Shown one piece after another: positions 61,807 through 64,000 of a stretch of 64,000 nucleotides of DNA. Under the pieces are notes generated by a model. It saw only the letters and a program-made list of their open reading frames with translations, did no database searches and was not told the origin of the DNA. The translations under genes and the position numbers were made by a program. Position 1 is the stretch's first letter, and each line of letters starts with the position of its first letter. The DNA lies in assembly GCA_026075535.2 (NCBI GenBank), contig AP026538.1:15136337-15200336 (forward strand), written 5' to 3'. Source of the stretch: Tricholoma matsutake (lineage: Eukaryota > Basidiomycota > Agaricomycetes > Agaricales > Tricholomataceae).

Positions 61807-64000
61807 TTAGGCGGATGAGGAGGTTTTGCGAGTGCGTTTGATGTGGACTGGATCAAGACGTGAACGCAGATGGGCGACACGACCAGAACGTGTGGTGGTT
61901 TGCATAGGAGGCACGTACTCAGATCTCAAACTCTGACGTACGGCGGGAGGAAAGGCAGGGCGCGGGGCAGCGAGAGGGACGGCCGGACATGGAGCGCGGG
62001 TGGCGGCGGGTGGGACGGAAGGAGGGACCTGGTCAGAATGGGCAGAAAAAGTAGGATTAATGGCAGGCGGTACGGAAGAAAAATTGGAGAAATTTTTATT
62101 AATATCAAAGACATGTGGACGAGGGGCACGTGGGTGACGACGATGGAAGTGTTCGATGGTTTCGTTGAAAGTAGTAGGAATGTCGGAAAGGGGAATCCAA
62201 GAGTTCTCGGACTCGAGAAGGGATTTCCATCGAATTAGATATTCATAACGGTGGCCGATTTTGCGGCAGTCGAGAAGGGACTTGATATGAAAGGCGGGAT
62301 CATCTGCACGGTTGAACGGTTGAGGAGACGAGTGAGCATGGAATTCGGAGGGGTCGGAATATGGTTCGAGGAGGGAAACGTTGAAGACGGGATGTAGGCG
62401 AGAGAGATGAGGTGGAAGTTGTAGGAGGTAGGAGTTGGAGTGGACTTTGTGAATGACAGGATAAGGACCAAGGCGGCGATGGTCAAGCTTGAAGGAGGGT
62501 CTGGTTGTCTTTATATTGCGACGAATCAGCCAAACAAGTTGATCGGGTTTGAATTCGGGAGGTGGTGAAGCATTCTTGTCATGATACTTCACCTGTTGCT
62601 CTTGAGCATGAAGGAGTTCGGCACAAAGTTCGGCATGGATGATATCTAGACGAGACACGAGATCCGCAGCTGCAAGAACAGATGAGCGCTCAGTGATTCT
62701 GGGTTCAAAGGTGGGGTGGAAGGCGTAGTTGGCGAAGAAAGGGGAGTGTTCGGTAGAGGAATTGTCGAGGTTGTTGAAGGCGAATTTGCCAAGGGGCAGG
62801 TAATCTACCCAATCATCCTGTTGGTAAGAGCAATATGCACGTAAGTAGGTCTCGATGGTCTGATTGGTGCGCTCTGTCAGACTGTCAGTCTGAGGATGAT
62901 ACGCAGTGGCCATTCGAGCATCAATTTTGAGAAGAGAAATGAGTTCGGACCAAAATTTTAATACAAAAACGGAACCACGGTCAGAAATAATTGAATCGGG
63001 GAGACCGTGATAACAAAAAATGCGGTCGAGAAAGAGCCACGCTAATTGAGGCGCGTCTATAGTCTCGTTGCACGGAATAAAATGTGCATACCGCGTGAAG
63101 CGGTCACAAACAACCCAGATAGAATCATAACCATGAGAAACAGGTAACTTAACAATGAAATCCATGGAAATGGACTTCCAAGGATGCTCTGGGATGTCGA
63201 GAGGTTTGAGGAGACCGTAAGGCTTGTGGCGAGGGAGTTTGATATGAGGACAAGTGTCGCAGGCTTCAACATAACACTGGACAAATGTTTGCATGCCAGG
63301 CCAAGAGTAGTCGCGCGAGATGAACCCTAAAGTTCGAGTTCGTCCCGGATGGCCTGAGATACAAGAATCATGATGAGAAAAAAGAATGTCAGTACGTAAC
63401 AGTTTAGGAACAAAAAGTTTTCCATTGTGGAAGACAAGACCACTTTCAGCGGTGAAGTTGGAATTTCCACGAACAAGTGCCTCCCGCCACTCGGTATCCT
63501 CCCGAAACGCAGTCTTGAAGTGCTCGAGAAGAACCGAGTTGTCGATGGCAAAGGTGGTGATTGCACTAGCATGGAAGTGTGAGTTGGAAGGATTAGGTAA
63601 GGAATCTATGGAAGGGAGGAGTTTTTCAGTGTGGGAGGGAGTGAGAATGAGTCGACGTTGACCCAAAAGAACTTCATCCCCCTTTTTAGGGAAGAAGTCG
63701 GGCTGGCGAGAAGGGCCGTCAGCCATGTTCTCAATACCGGGACCCCAGATCAGCTTGAAGTCAAACTCGGAGAGAAACATCGCCCAACGCGCCTGACGGC
63801 GGTTGAGGATTTGAGAGGACATAAAGTAAACGAGATTATGATGATCTGAAATTACCGAAATGGGCCAGTGTGAGCCCATTAACCATGCATGCATGTCCCG
63901 AAAAGATTCAACAATGGCTAGGAGTTCTTTGTTGTGGATTTCATAATTGATTTCAGCAGGTGTGAACTTGCGGGAGTAGAACGCGACTGGATGAAGGTCG
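61807..64000 (-). CDS. Gypsy-4 pol, 3' part: RNase H, integrase, chromodomain (open, cut by window)
   Basis: An uninterrupted minus frame over the whole stretch. RNase H: ISDHHNLVYFMSSQILNRRQ, ARWAMFLSEFDF. Integrase: HHDSCISGHPGRTRTLGFIS, CDTCPHIK, SMDFIVKLPVSHGYDSIWVV, ISDRGSVFVLKFW, TAYHPQTDSLTERTNQTIE. GPY: FKLDHRRLGPYPVI; LSRLHPVFNVSLLE. Chromodomain: FHIKSLLDCRKIGHRYEYLI, RWKSLLESENSWIPLSDI. A Pro/Ala/Arg-rich tail ends KRTRKTSSSA. No stop was seen, so this may be a young or active element. It differs clearly from gypsy-1, -2 and -3. Confidence 0.93.
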   Translation of the reverse strand, partial: DLHPVAFYSRKFTPAEINYEIHNKELLAIVESFRDMHAWLMGSHWPISVISDHHNLVYFMSSQILNRRQARWAMFLSEFDFKLIWGPGIENMADGPSRQPDFFPKKGDEVLLGQRRLILTPSHTEKLLPSIDSLPNPSNSHFHASAITTFAIDNSVLLEHFKTAFREDTEWREALVRGNSNFTAESGLVFHNGKLFVPKLLRTDILFSHHDSCISGHPGRTRTLGFISRDYSWPGMQTFVQCYVEACDTCPHIKLPRHKPYGLLKPLDIPEHPWKSISMDFIVKLPVSHGYDSIWVVCDRFTRYAHFIPCNETIDAPQLAWLFLDRIFCYHGLPDSIISDRGSVFVLKFWSELISLLKIDARMATAYHPQTDSLTERTNQTIETYLRAYCSYQQDDWVDYLPLGKFAFNNLDNSSTEHSPFFANYAFHPTFEPRITERSSVLAAADLVSRLDIIHAELCAELLHAQEQQVKYHDKNASPPPEFKPDQLVWLIRRNIKTTRPSFKLDHRRLGPYPVIHKVHSNSYLLQLPPHLSRLHPVFNVSLLEPYSDPSEFHAHSSPQPFNRADDPAFHIKSLLDCRKIGHRYEYLIRWKSLLESENSWIPLSDIPTTFNETIEHFHRRHPRAPRPHVFDINKNFSNFSSVPPAINPTFSAHSDQVPPSVPPAATRAPCPAVPLAAPRPAFPPAVRQSLRSEYVPPMQTTTRSGRVAHLRSRLDPVHIKRTRKTSSSA

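Overview
The window reads as transposon-rich repeat DNA from a filamentous fungus, most likely an agaricomycete basidiomycete with a large, repeat-swollen genome. The supporting signs are short GT-AG introns with CTAAC-type branch sites, Ty3/gypsy and Ty1/copia elements of basidiomycete type, a MULE with a SWIM finger and a Pif1-like helicase fused to a Cys-box domain. No intact single-copy host gene was recognised. The only ordinary gene homology is a broken, intronless actin fragment. The intact Ty3/gypsy element at 51.8-57.8 kb, with full LTRs of about 425 bp, recalls marY1 of Tricholoma matsutake; this is from memory and unchecked.

Layout. 1-4.6 kb: degenerate copia element and LTR. 4.6-31.6 kb: a helicase pseudogene (minus strand) split by a nest of insertions, many with target-site duplications (TSDs). 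Helicase <- terminal-inverted-repeat (TIR) element A (TSD TTTTATGC) <- gypsy-1 (TSD CCCGC; 6537-28769). Gypsy-1 holds a solo LTR (TSD ATTTC), TIR element E2 and, within its inverted section, gypsy-2 (15736-26182). Gypsy-2 holds TIR element B (TSD GAGAAAGA, itself hit by a solo LTR with TSD ATTTA) and TIR element E1 (TSD ATGAGGGG). 30.8-35.9 kb: an AT-rich insert, a hAT transposase fragment, a decayed relative of gypsy-3, and element E4 containing element C (TSD AGAGATAT). 37.3-39.5 kb: a gypsy-1-family fragment. 39.6-44.1 kb: an unrecognised multi-exon repeat-type gene split by TIR element F. 45.6-49.1 kb: a MULE with TIRs. 50.2-50.7 kb: actin pseudogene. 50.9-60.3 kb: copia-2 split by nearly intact gypsy-3 (TSD CCAGG). 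60.8-61.5 kb: a 158-bp tandem repeat. 61.5-64 kb: gypsy-4, running off the window.

The most unusual system is the family formed by A, B and C. These are elements of about 1.8-2.0 kb (after removing nested DNA) with TIR CAGTACTTTACACTCCCC, 8-bp TSDs, element-specific subterminal repeats, and two tRNA-like sequences (box A plus box B) facing outward, one near each end. The middle holds ordered hairpin arrays, ending in a GGCCCAAACGATG-type hairpin that directly abuts a splice donor followed by a U-rich, 43-64 nt intron-like stretch. The same hairpin/intron module also sits in E1, which has unrelated ends. No element of the family in this window encodes a transposase. I do not know this arrangement from a described family.
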